Shown: positions 1 through 10,532 of the stretch, one piece after another
Position numbering within the stretch: position 1 is the first letter of the stretch
How the letters are laid out: every line of letters starts with the position of its first letter
Origin: Apus apus
Taxonomy: Eukaryota; Chordata; Aves; Apodiformes; Apodidae
Direction of reading: 5' to 3'
DNA length: 64,000 bases
NCBI RefSeq assembly: GCF_020740795.1
Contig: NC_067295.1
Location: 3,720,501 to 3,784,500, forward strand
Made by a program: the position numbers and the translations under genes
The notes under the pieces: model-generated
Told to the model about the DNA's origin: nothing
Database searches by the model: none
The model's input: the letters and a program-made list of their open reading frames with translations, nothing else

Positions 1-490
1 TTGCAGGATCCTTCCCCACAATGAAGACCCCCCACTGTATAAAAGACCACTCCTTGCATAGCAAGAGCCCCTTTGAACTGCAGGACACCCCCCACACTGT
101 GAAACCCCACCACAAGGCAAGACCCCTCCCTTGCAAGGCCACCCTACACACACTGCTAGGGCCCCTCTGCACTGGCAACACCCTGGGCATTGCCAGATTC
201 CCAGGACACCCCCTCCATTGAAGAACACCCCAGCTGCAGGAAGACCCACTGCTAGACCATTTCAGGATCCCCCCCATTCCAAGACCACCCTCTGCATTGC
301 AAGTCACCCCCTTGAACTGACAGTCCCCCTCCTGCATTGCAGGAATCCCCCTCTGCATTGCAAGACCCCATCCTGTGACAAGATCCCATCCCACTACAGG
401 ACTCCATCCCATGACAGGACCCCTCCCGTGCCCAGACCCCTGCACCTCTCTGCCCCTCCCTGGCTGAAGGCTGGACTGCAGGACAGGAGA
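1..490. repeat. Degenerate C-rich minisatellite
   Basis: The first half-kilobase is built from imperfect units of about 18-22 bases resembling ctgcattgcaagaccccct. 'Ttgca' or 'ctgca' followed by 'gga' or 'aga' and a C run recurs throughout, clearest at 290-370. The units are too diverged to count reliably. The array may start before the window. Open frames across it are composition artefacts. Confidence 0.6.
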
Positions 491-3400
491 GGAGAAGGGT
501 GAAAGATACCACAGCCCCTCACCATCTTGGAGCCATCCCAGCACCTTGTGCCAGGCACCAGAGTGGCTGGAGCATCTGGACTTTGGGAAATCCAAATTCC
601 CCCAGCAAAGCCAAAACCAAAACACGTGTCCCAGCCCCCCCTCCCCCCCAATACAAGGGGGTATTTCCAGGCCATTTCTCAGGGTGTAGGTGAGGGGTGT
701 TGCTGTGCAGGCACAAGGCCACACTCCAGTGGCACACATGACAGAGCTGTCCCCAAGATGGGAAGGGACCAGAGCCTGGGTACAGTGTGTGTGTGGGCGG
801 GGGGCGGGGGGGGGGCTGTCCACTGCTCGGTGGGGACGGGGAGGGATAGTTTTCATGGCTATAAGGCAGACACTAACACAGAGGAGTGTGGCTGAGGTGG
901 CAGATTTGAAGCCCCTCAGCTGCACGGGGCTTGTGGGGGGAGTCAAACGGGGGAAACGAGCTGTTTGCTGGGGAAATGTGCAGGAACAGAAAACCGGAGA
1001 AAGAGGCATGGGAGGGACACGGGAGGGCTTTAGGGAGGATCAGGGAACTGCACCACCTGCCCTGGCTGAAGCAGGACAAGGGAAGGGCTGGAGTGTGGGT
1101 GCACATAGGAGGGTGCAATGGGGGGGCACTCAGGGCTGGCTGGCACAAGGGTTTTCCCCAGGCTCATCCCCCCAGGGCAGGACCTCATCCATCCTCCTCT
1201 GCCCCAGGCCCTCCAGGCTCCACTGGTTCTGCACTGGCTGTACCGGTTAGAGCCACTGCTCCACCTCCAGGCTGCACCACAGCCACCCACCCCTGCCCGG
1301 GGGTCACTGGCACAACTGCCCCAGGGCAAACCTGCCAGCTCTGGATGGGGTTTGTTCTCCTGGGATGCCTGGGCCAGACCTGTTCTGTGCTTGTCCTTGC
1401 CACACAGCCCTGCAAATCCAGACAGACAGACAGTTTGCAACCAGAACCAGCACCACATCCACTCAGCTGGGTCAGAAGCCAATCCTCCCCCCCCCTCCTC
1501 GAGCTCCAGCGAAGCAGATCCATGTTTGTCTGGCAAAATTCTAGTGCTCTTCTTGCTAAAAGCACTTGGGCATGAGGACCTAGCTGCGAGGCCGAGCATC
1601 TGCCCGGGCCCACAGCTGCTGGGATCTGCCTTCTCCTGCCTCAGCAGGCAGATGGTGGTGAGGCTGAGAAAGAAACAGCTCTTCTGCTCAGAAGAAGAAG
1701 GGGAAAAAAAGGCAATTATGCAGGGAAAAAAAGAAAAGAACCCACCCTGTTTTCTCCCCAGCACCCAGCAGCACGGCTGGCACTGCCTGGCTCAGCGGGC
1801 ACCCGCCCTGCCTGCACTGCCTGGGGGGGACAGGAGAGCCCCTAAAGCTGGCTGAGATGTCCTCACATGTCACTGCAGTGACAAAGAGTGACGAGTGCCC
1901 CCCGGCTTGGGATGCAGCAGCCAAACCCCATTTCCGTGCGCATCCATCCGTGCGCGCTGAGCGCGCCGGGGCAGTGAGGAAGGCACCGGGTTTCCCTCTC
2001 GATGCTGCGTTTCCCATCGTCTTTGCAAGGCGCTGTGACTAAACGCTTCTGAGGTCTCCCTGCCCCCACAGCCCTCCCACCGCAGACCCAATCCCCGGCA
2101 CACGGCATCCATGACAAGGGCTTTCCGGAGCGCGGCCGTGTCCCCTCCGGAGGGGCTGCGTGACTCACCCGCTGGGACTTCTAATAAATCCCGGCTCCAA
2201 AAGGGAAAAGCAAAAAGAAAAGGAGCCCCGGTCACGGAGTGACCCTTGTCTTGCCTGCCTCGGGCACAGAAACGCCCTCGGATTTTCAGGCTTGCCTGGA
2301 AGCTTTTTGTTGCTGCTCAGCTTCGTTTGCAAGCGGCCCCGGGGCTTTTAGTTGAGATTGTTGAAGTGGGGTTTGAAAGGGGAGCTGGTGGCCAGGGCCA
2401 CTGCAGGGAGGGCAGGTGGCTGGGCACACTGCCATGGGGACAAGGGCAGGCAGAGAGGGGCTGGGCAGGGGGCAGAGGGGACGCCTGGTGTGACATTACC
2501 AGGGGCGATGGGCTGTTCCCACCCTGTGTCCCCCGGGAGGGCTGAGGAGCCATCCCAGGGCAGCAGGAGACATCCCGGCTGAAGGGGCAGGGTGGAGGCA
2601 AGGGGGGTGCTTTGGGGGGTGTGTGCCCACCCCTCTGGCACACGCAGCTCCTGTGGGCACAGCTGTGTTACATGGGTGTCTGGCAGTGCCACCGGGTCGC
2701 CCCTTGGAGCACAGCTGGCCTCTGGCTTCAGGCCACATCTCAGCTGCCAGCCTGGCCTGAGCCCTCCTTGTCCTTGCTGGGGTGATTCTGGGAACCCACA
2801 GCGAGGGGGGTGCTCTCAGGTTTTTCACCCCAGTGGCACCATGATGGCACAGGGGACATGGGCTGGCATAGGGCCACCTGCTCCCCCAAAACCCCATACA
2901 CTGTGGACCTGGCTTGATGTCACTGGCACATGCAAACAGATGTGCTGGGTGTGTCAGTGTCCTTTGTGGTGGTGGCAGTGGCTGCAAGATGGCCAAGGTG
3001 GGTCTGGGGAGCAACCCCTCCCCAGCTCAGGTACCCCCCGTTACCCTGTGGAGAGGGCTTGGCAGAGGTTGGGGACCACATTGCCAGGTGGCCACCATTT
3101 CTTCAGCCACCGACATGAGACAGGGCTTGGTGACAACAGGAGCCCCCATGCAGGATGGGATGGCCTCATACAGCCCAGCAAGCTGTCCTCCAGCAGGATC
3201 AAGGGCTTTGCCAAAACCACCTGGCAACTGGGGACTGCTGGACTGGGGATGGGAACAAACCCCAGGCATGGACCCAACACCCTGACTGGAGGCTGCACCT
3301 CTCAGGGGACCCTGATGTGCCCCTTGCTATGTCTGGGGCCACAGGGGACGTCCTGGGGTGCCTGGCTGCCCCATCCTTGCTGCCATATGCCACCAGGCAG

Positions 3401-4956
3401 CTCAGCAGAGGTTCTCCAGCAGCTCTCCTGACAGTTGGCAGGCGCCCCGGCCTCATTAAAATTGTATTAGGCAGTATTTAAAGAAAAAAGCAGCAGCACC
3501 AGGGAAAACAAAGGGAAGCCCTAAGAGAGGGGCTCAGAGCAGCAGATCACACTCCCGGAGGGGAGTTTTCCCATGGGATGCTGCCCTGAGGGGGCTTGCT
3601 CAGCCCCACAACCTGGGAAGCAAGGTACAGGGGCAGAGCATAGATGGGGCTCAGATGTGTCCCCACATGGTGTGGCCATCAGTGGTGGTCATGGCACCAG
3701 CCCAGGTGCTTGCTCAGTGCTTTATCAGCCAGGTTTATCCTGTTATCCTAATTTAATTCCATCCAGAGTGTAATAAGGGAGGGAGATGCTTGAGGGAAAT
3801 CCTTCAAGTGCAGTGCTTAAAAAGATTTGGGTGTTGGGCACAGGGAAGCCTCAAACAAAGGAAGGAAGAAAGTGGATGGGAAAGCACGTATGGCCAGGCA
3901 GTCCTGGGTTGGGACTTTGTTCCTCTCTTCCTGCTTGAGTTTGTAGTCTGGTGTGTTCTTTACATTATCTGAAGTTAAGGCAAAAGCCTGCTCCTTCCTC
4001 AGCACCCCCATGAGGACTCCGTGGAGGTGGGATGGAGAGTAGAGCCTGGTTCATCCAGTGGGAGAACAAATTTTATCAGGAAAGATTCAAAAAAGACCTT
4101 TTGAGCAGCAGTTATTCATATTAGTGGTGGGGCCACTGCTCTTTGTCCTGGTCCCAGAGCCCTGCCTTGTCCCCAGGGCTCTGCCAGGGTGTGAGGCACT
4201 TGTAATAACGCCTTGGAAGCATCCAGGAGCAGCAGACAGGAGCCATGGGGCATTTGGTGAGCAAAAATAATCAGGAAGCAGGGGATGCTTTCTGGCCTTT
4301 ACAAAACAAAAGATAAAAAAACCCAACCAAAACCAGGAAATAACAATTTTGGCCCCAAAACCACTTCAGAGGAGGCTCCTGGGCTGCTCCAGAGAGGAGG
4401 TTTCAGCAGGGCCTGGGGTCAGGTTGGTCCATGGCAGCAGGAGGGTGATACTGGGGGAAGCCACCCCAGCAATGCCACTGCCCACAGGTGCAACGAGCGT
4501 GCACGGGCTCAGCTCACACCTGCATCTCCCACCCAAATCAGGAGGCGGAGAGGAAGAGCTTCAGTGCCAGCCCCATCACCCACCACACATCCCTGCTTTT
4601 AATTCCCTGCTGCAGCACAGAGTCAGCCCAGAAGAATCTTTAGGGAAGAAGAAAGTGTGTTATCAGCATCTGCCCACGCAGCGCTCCAAAATAACCCGGC
4701 CCAGCCGCTCGGCAGCGCCGGGCGGAGCAGGTGACTCAGCTCCTTCTGCTCTGGATTTCTCCCTCAGTCATGCCTAGATCCATGTTTCCCAGGTGCTGCC
4801 CAGCCCCAGCACCTCCTCCCCTCATGGTCCCATCCGGGGCTGCCAAAGGGTTTGCTGGGCAGAGGAACAGCCCTGCCTGAAACCCCAGGGCATGGCTGCT
4901 CCCTCCAAACCCACAGTCTGCCAAAAAAACTGGTCTGAGCGTGGTTGGGATCAGGG
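491..4956. other. Gene-free GC-rich intergenic DNA
   Basis: No recognisable coding exon, RNA gene or transposon is seen. The stretch has G/C homopolymer runs (for example 797-815) and short A-rich tracts near 1,690-1,740. Open frames of up to about 245 codons occur on both strands, but they overlap one another, lack domain-like composition and show no exon-style boundaries. Confidence 0.6.
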
Positions 4957-5178
4957 AATCACAGAATCGGTTTGGTTGGAAAAGACCTTTCAGATCACTG
5001 AGTCCAACCATTCACTCAGCACTGCCAAGGCCACCACTAAACCATGTCCCTCAGCACCACACCTGCACGGCTTTTAAATCCCACCAGGAATGGTGACTCC
5101 ACCACTGCCCCAAGCAGCCTGTGCCAGGGCCTGACAAGCCTTTCAAGTGAGGAAAGTTTATCTAATGTCTGATCTAAT
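4957..5178 (-). mobile_element. CR1 LINE 3' fragment, antisense
   Basis: On the plus strand this reads as the reverse complement of a CR1 3' end. It starts with aatcacagaatcggtttgg, followed by the 'ggaaaagacctttcagatca' and 'agtccaacca' blocks and the 'ccaccactaaaccatgtccc' block. The match fades after about 5,178. Only the 3' untranslated tail is present, as is normal for 5'-truncated avian CR1 copies. It carries no coding capacity. Confidence 0.9.
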
Positions 5179-6867
5179 ATATCTGATCCCATCCCCACAT
5201 AACTCTGCTGTGATCAGCCAAAACACATCAACTTTATCCTCACCTTGAGATGGTGCACAGCACATCCCAAAGAGGACATAAGAGGGATGGAGAGGCCTTG
5301 GTGTGGCTGGAAAAGAGTCAGAGGGTGACAATGAGGGACATCAGGAATGGGGGACAAGGTGAGCAAAGCTGGGAGTAAGCTACCCAGGATGGGGGATGAG
5401 AAGGATGAGGAGGAGATGGCTGATGTTTTCTGTTTGCCATCATCCCAGCATCTTGCTGTGGGCTCGAGGTGCAGCTTTGGGGTGGCTGCACTGACACCCT
5501 TTGCAGGGGGCTGGTGCTGAGACCCCCATCCCCTCGGGGGCTGCACTCTGTGGATGCATGAATTTGTGTGGAAACCTTTCCAAGCAAGGTAAGAGAGCTT
5601 GGAGAGAAACAAAGGCCAAACCCTAGCAGAACAAGGGGGTTCCCCCCAGACACCCCCAGAGCAGGGTGCCCATCTCTTTAAGGATGAGAGAGCAGTAATA
5701 GGAGCCACCTGGAAAGCCCTGGGGATCCCTATAAAGGGCTGAGAGGGGGAATATTCTGTAGTCTGTGACTTGAATAGAGGTGAGTGGATTATTTGACTGC
5801 TTGGTGGAGGTATGAGGGCATCCTGGAGTGGGCTGCAGCAGAGCCTGCACCCAGGTCTGCTGCTGGGAGCACTGGGGCAGGTGGGGGCTGGGATTTTGTC
5901 CCAAGAAAGGGGCTGGGAGCAGTGGTTTGAGGATGGGAGGGTCAAACCTTCCTGCCCAGGCATGGCCCCTGCCAGCTGTGCCTTCCTGGCTTGGAGAGCC
6001 CCTTCCAGATGGATAACTCCTTTGTTGATGAAAAGAGTCCATTAGTCGGGATTAGGAATGGGGCCTTTGGGAATTAGCCCTCCACCTCCCACCCAGCCCT
6101 CTCCTGCCTCCTGTGGGTGCTGGGCTGGGGGCACCTCTCTCTGCCTCCTTGGAACACTGTCCTCCCCCTCTGGTTTTGGGTGCAGCAGGGAATGGGGCTC
6201 CTGTTGAACTGTGGGGCTGAGAAATGGGGGAGCTGGTGGAAGCAGGGACCACAGGAGGGGGTTGTGTCCCCAAGTGGTTAGATGTCCTATCTTCCCATTG
6301 GATTTCCTCATGTGATTGCAATTCAGTGCTGCCCCCCCCGGCCCCAGCAGCAGCCCTTGGGTGAGGGTCTGCAGCCCACAGTGCTGCTCATCCTGGTGGC
6401 ACTGTGCATAGGACCATATTTCCTTGGTCACTGACCTGCTGGTGGGAAACAACTGCTGGAAGGGAGGAAAGAGCCTCTGGGGCAAGCAGAGACCTCCCTG
6501 CATTTGGCTGGGGGTAGCTGGGGATGCTCAGAACTGCAGGAGGAAAGGGAGTGTTATTCCAGAGCAGGATTTTGGCTCTTGGACAGCCTGGGAGTCCTTC
6601 CAGCCCATCATTTATCTCCTTAGGTACATCCATGCACATCTCCCTTTAGTATCTTGGCTTCCCATGCATTCTTACAGGGTCCCAGTGGGGCTGGAGGTAG
6701 CTTTGCATGTTGGGAAACTGAGGCACAGGGAGCTGGTATTGGTGCCTGCACAATCAGGAGGTGTCCAGCTGTGTTCTTCATCTGGCACGTGGAAAAACAC
6801 ACCTGGGATGAGAACAGAGGCTGTTCTTCCTGCAGAGTCTGTGGGGGGGGTTGGGGTATAGGGGACA
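5179..6867. other. Intergenic DNA, no gene seen
   Basis: No exon, RNA gene or repeat family is recognised. A minus-strand open frame of 249 codons (5,214-5,963) exists, but it has low-complexity Pro/Ser-rich composition and no splice context that would support it. Confidence 0.55.
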
Positions 6868-7027
6868 CAGAAGCTGTGGCTGCCCCCTCCCTGGAAGTGT
6901 TCAAGGGCAGGTTGGATGGGGCTTGGAGCAACCTGGGCTGGTGGGAGGTGTCCCTGTTTGTGCAGGGGAGTTAGAATTAGATGAGTCTTAAGATCCCTTC
7001 CAACCCAAACCAGTCTGTGATTCGGTG
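6868..7027 (+). mobile_element. CR1 LINE 3' fragment, sense
   Basis: This is a sense-strand CR1 tail. The end of the CR1 reverse-transcriptase frame is readable as SLEVFKGRLDGAWSNL, then comes the untranslated end 'agatcccttccaacccaaac' and a decayed terminal repeat (gtgattcggtga). It is 5'-truncated to about 160 bases and is not functional. Confidence 0.9.
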
Positions 7028-7844
7028 ACACCCCAAACTTGGAGCCCCTTTTTGACACCACTCCCCCCCCTCCCCCGGTGCTCTGCAAAGAGGTGCTCGT
7101 TGCGACCTCCAGCTCGACAAACCCGGGGGGCTCCTGGTGTGAAGCTGGTGGCGATGGGAGCTGCGGTGGGGGGGAAATGAGCTTTTTTCCTCCCCCACCG
7201 CTGCCTTCCCTTCCCATCTCCGGGGCTGTCACTCCGGCTTTATCCGCGGGGCGGAGGTGGGGGCTCCTCGGCTGGGCTGGGCTGGGCTGGCTGCAGGGAG
7301 GCCCCCGGGAAGGCAGGAATGCGGGGCGGGGGGGCTGCCTCTGAAACCCAAAACCTCAGCGCAGGGGCCCCGGGTCTTGAGCATCCGGCCCAGCGGCGGC
7401 TGCAGCCGGAGGCCCCTCGGCTTCGGGTGGGGAAGGGGCTGCTGCACCCTCGGCACGGGGCTCTGCACCGCCGGCGTGGGGGGCTGGCTCGCCTCTGCAG
7501 CACCCCCCTTTTTAGTGAAGGTGCCAGTAACCCCCTCTCAGCCCTCTCCTGTGGTCCCCTGTCAGCCAGCTGGGTGAGAGCTGGAAATGGATAAACCCCA
7601 GATGATGTGGGGCTGGGCTTCAGGGGGCTGGAGCCGTTTCCTGGTCCTGTGTGTGGGTCTGCACCCCAAAAAAATGGGCTGGAGACTGGGTGAGCCATGT
7701 GGAGCCATCCCAAGGGTGTGCAGGGGGTGAGAGGACGGGAGAAGGACTGCTGCTTTCCTGGGACAGCTGGGGCCAGATGTGTGGTGGGGCTGGATGGAGC
7801 CTTTGGTTAGCTCATGGTACTCTCTGCAGCACGCCCTGTGGTGT
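7028..7844. other. GC-rich intergenic DNA
   Basis: CpG content is raised around 7,200-7,560, with a short gctgg pentamer repeat near 7,270. No transcript structure can be supported. It could be a small CpG island, but no initiator, exon or conserved frame is visible. Confidence 0.45.
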
Positions 7845-8405
7845 GTGCAACGTCTTGGGTAACCTGCATGTTAGTGTGTGTGTGTGATCTCGCGTGCACC
7901 TTGGTGCCTGTGATCCCATGTGCATTGTGTGTGATCCTGTGGGCAGCACGTCCCTCGGTGGCTGCACTCCCACGTGCTGGGTGCAATCCCTTGTGCAACG
8001 TGCACGCTGGTGCGTGCTGGGTGTGCAACTCCTTCTGCAACCTGTGTTGGTGTATGTGCACCGCACCTCGGTACACACCATCCCGTGTGCGCTTTGCTGT
8101 GCTCGACCCGCTGCTCAGTGTGCACCGGGAGCGTGCCATTCCTCGTGCAAGAAGCAGCTGGTGTGGGCAACCCCCTGCGCAGTGTGCACGCTGGTTCATA
8201 CAAATCCACGTGTGTTGGGATCACGCACAAACGAGGTGCGTGTGTCCAGCCTGCACCGGAGTGCACGCAATCCCGGGCGCAGTGTGCATCCCGGCGTGCG
8301 TGATCCCGGGCGCAGTGTGCATCCCGGGCGCAGTGTGCATCCCGGGCGCAGTGTGCATCCCGGCGTGCGTGACCCCGCAAGCAGCGTGCACGCCGGCGCA
8401 CCCCG
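7845..8405. repeat. GTGCA-rich minisatellite, 18-bp core
   Basis: The region is a degenerate tandem array of 'gtgtgcatcc' and 'gtgcaacgtgcacgctgg' style units. The youngest part, about 8,270-8,370, has near-identical 18-bp units of gtgtgcatcccgggcgca alternating with a 17-18 base 'ggcgtgcgtgatcccgg' variant. Units upstream of it are progressively diverged, which suggests expansion from the right. It produces long repetitive open frames on both strands (for example 7,814-8,752 plus and 8,196-9,377 minus). These follow from repeat lengths divisible by three and are not evidence of a protein. Confidence 0.85.
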
Positions 8406-10522
8406 CCCTGCCAGCAGCTCCGCGCAGCGCAGTGAACATCCCAACACTGCCACCCAGCAGCCCGGCCCTGCTTTGCAGTGGGAGTTGCAGCCTGGTGGAA
8501 ATTCTGGGCAGGGTGGACAATATGGAGCCGAACAAAGCGGCTCAGGGGAGGGAGGGTGCAGGCTCTGCTGCCGGCTCAGGACCCACAGGAGTGTCTTTGA
8601 TCCCCTCTGCGTGTCTCCGGAGCGGATCACTTGGAAAAATAAACCAGAATTCTGCAGCTGTCTGGGAGCTGGTGCTGCAGGATTGGAGCTTGGCGTGGGA
8701 GGAAGCATCACAGCAAGGGGAGCTGGGTGCTCCTGTACTGGCTGATCCCTGACAGCGAAGCCCCAGGCTCGGTGCTGCTGACAGGCTGGTCTGTCTTGAG
8801 CTGTGAGTTCACCAAGTGATGGGTGTAGCTGCTCATGGCCTGATCCAGATTGTGGTACCCAGCGCTGGGACAAGAGAGGCTCTGTGTGCCCCGCTCCCCC
8901 ACCCCACATGATGCTCTTAGCATCATTCCCACTGCCACTCCTTGGTGGGCCTGGGTAGGATGGGGACCTGGCCCCAGCATGGACCTCTTCAGCCTTCAGC
9001 AAAACGTAGGAAAAGTGCACTAGACAAAGCACAAACCACCCCGCAGCAGCTGTGGCCAACCCCTCAGGGCTCCTTGTGCCCTGGGATGTCACATACCCTG
9101 TGGCTCTGCACGTGCCTTGGATGCTGTGGGATGACACCAGAATAATTCCCTGGTCTTTTGCTGCTGGGGTGGATTGGGGCAGGCTGGCAGAGCTGGTGCC
9201 CACTGAGCACAGCCAGGATGGGGCATCTTGCTCCCTGGGTGAAGCCACAAGCTGAAGAGTCATTGTGGGTTCCTGTACTCTGTGTGAAGAACTAATTGCA
9301 AAAGAAGAATTTAGGGGACAGGGTGGACAGTCAATGTGTGGCTGAGATCGCTGCTTCCCGGGGCTGGGGCTGCCCATCTGGGGTGGGTTTGTTTAGCCAG
9401 GATTTGGGAAAGCCCTACAGAATCCCACTGCTGGGGCAATCGGAGCACTGGCTGTTGCTCCTTTGTTGCTTTGGTCTCCCCACCAGTATTTTGAGGTGTT
9501 TGCCCCATCACACGGGTGGGGATATCGCCACCCCCAGTCCCTTGGTCCAAGGGAAGTTTCTGAGCTGCAGGGCACTGCCGTGTCCCCGTGGTGAGGTGAT
9601 AAGGGATGTGTGGGTGACACAGTCACCCCAACCAACACCCGGGCTGCCTCCCCTCCCCGGGCAATGGGAGAAAGTGCCACTCCCTCTGTCACACCCCGGG
9701 GCATTTGCTCCGGTGATGCAATCCCGGGGGGGGGGGAATGAGTCACACGAGATCCCCGCAGGGATGGGATGAGCTGAGCTGTGCTGGGACTCAGCCCCAG
9801 CTGCTTCTGGAGAGCTTGTCAAACCGCCCCAGGGTGCAGCAGGAGATCAGCCCTGCTTCCTCCATGGGGAAATTAGGGGTAGAGCTGGGGCTGGAGAAGG
9901 TGGAATTGGGGGGGGGGGGAGGTCCAGGGGTGCTGCACATCCCATCCTAGTGACGGCTGGGGAGGGATGAGCCAGACCAGCACCGGGACGGGACCAGGAT
10001 CTGGTCCCTGCACTCTGGATGGGCTGAATGTCCTTTGTATTCCTGATGGGCTCTGTGGTGCCTGTCCCAGCAAGCAGGTTTGTCCCAGCAAGCAGGCTTC
10101 CCCCACCAGACTCCAGGTGTGTCAAGACGCTCTCGGGTGCACTTACATTTCCTACATGCCTCTAGACCAAATTCTTTGCAGAAAGTGAGATGTCGGTGCC
10201 TGACCGACCGTGGCACCATTGCACCAGGTGCCGAGCTTCCCGCTTGCCTCAGGGCGTGCATTTCCCCCACCCGGACCTTGCGTGGGACCACGGCACCATC
10301 TCTCCGAGCCTGATGAGTCCAGGTTCTGCCCGGGGCCAAGCTCGGGGGGTCGTGGCCGGCGCAGGGCGCTCCCGGCACGGGGCGTTTTCCTGAGCGGAGC
10401 CGCTCCTCCCTGTCCCCCCCGCGCAGAGGGGAACGCGGGGAGGAAATTGCTGCTGACGGAGCTGTGAGCGCTGCCGGACTGGGGATGACTAAGTTTGGCA
10501 GTGCTACCTGCCGGCTGTTTTT

Positions 10523-10532
10523 CCTTTTATGG
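10523..10532 (+). promoter_or_regulatory. CArG box (candidate SRF site), distal
   Basis: CCTTTTATGG is an exact copy of the CArG boxes in the ACTB promoter and in ACTB intron 1. It lies about 12.2 kb upstream of the ACTB start site, just after a CpG-rich stretch and next to ttggcagtgctacctgcc, which resembles an NFI site. SRF binding is inferred from the motif only. Confidence 0.4.

Noticed and set aside
1030-1855. Overlapping open frames of about 245 codons on each strand near the left edge
   Set aside because: Both strands are open at once in GC-rich DNA. They have Pro/Ser-rich composition, no splice context and no recognisable family.
7814-9377. Long open frames on both strands (312 codons plus, 393 codons minus) across the 8-kb minisatellite
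   Set aside because: The frames are open because the repeat unit is a multiple of three and GC-rich. The predicted proteins are simple repeats (PGCTLR, IPGAVC), overlap each other and have no domain.
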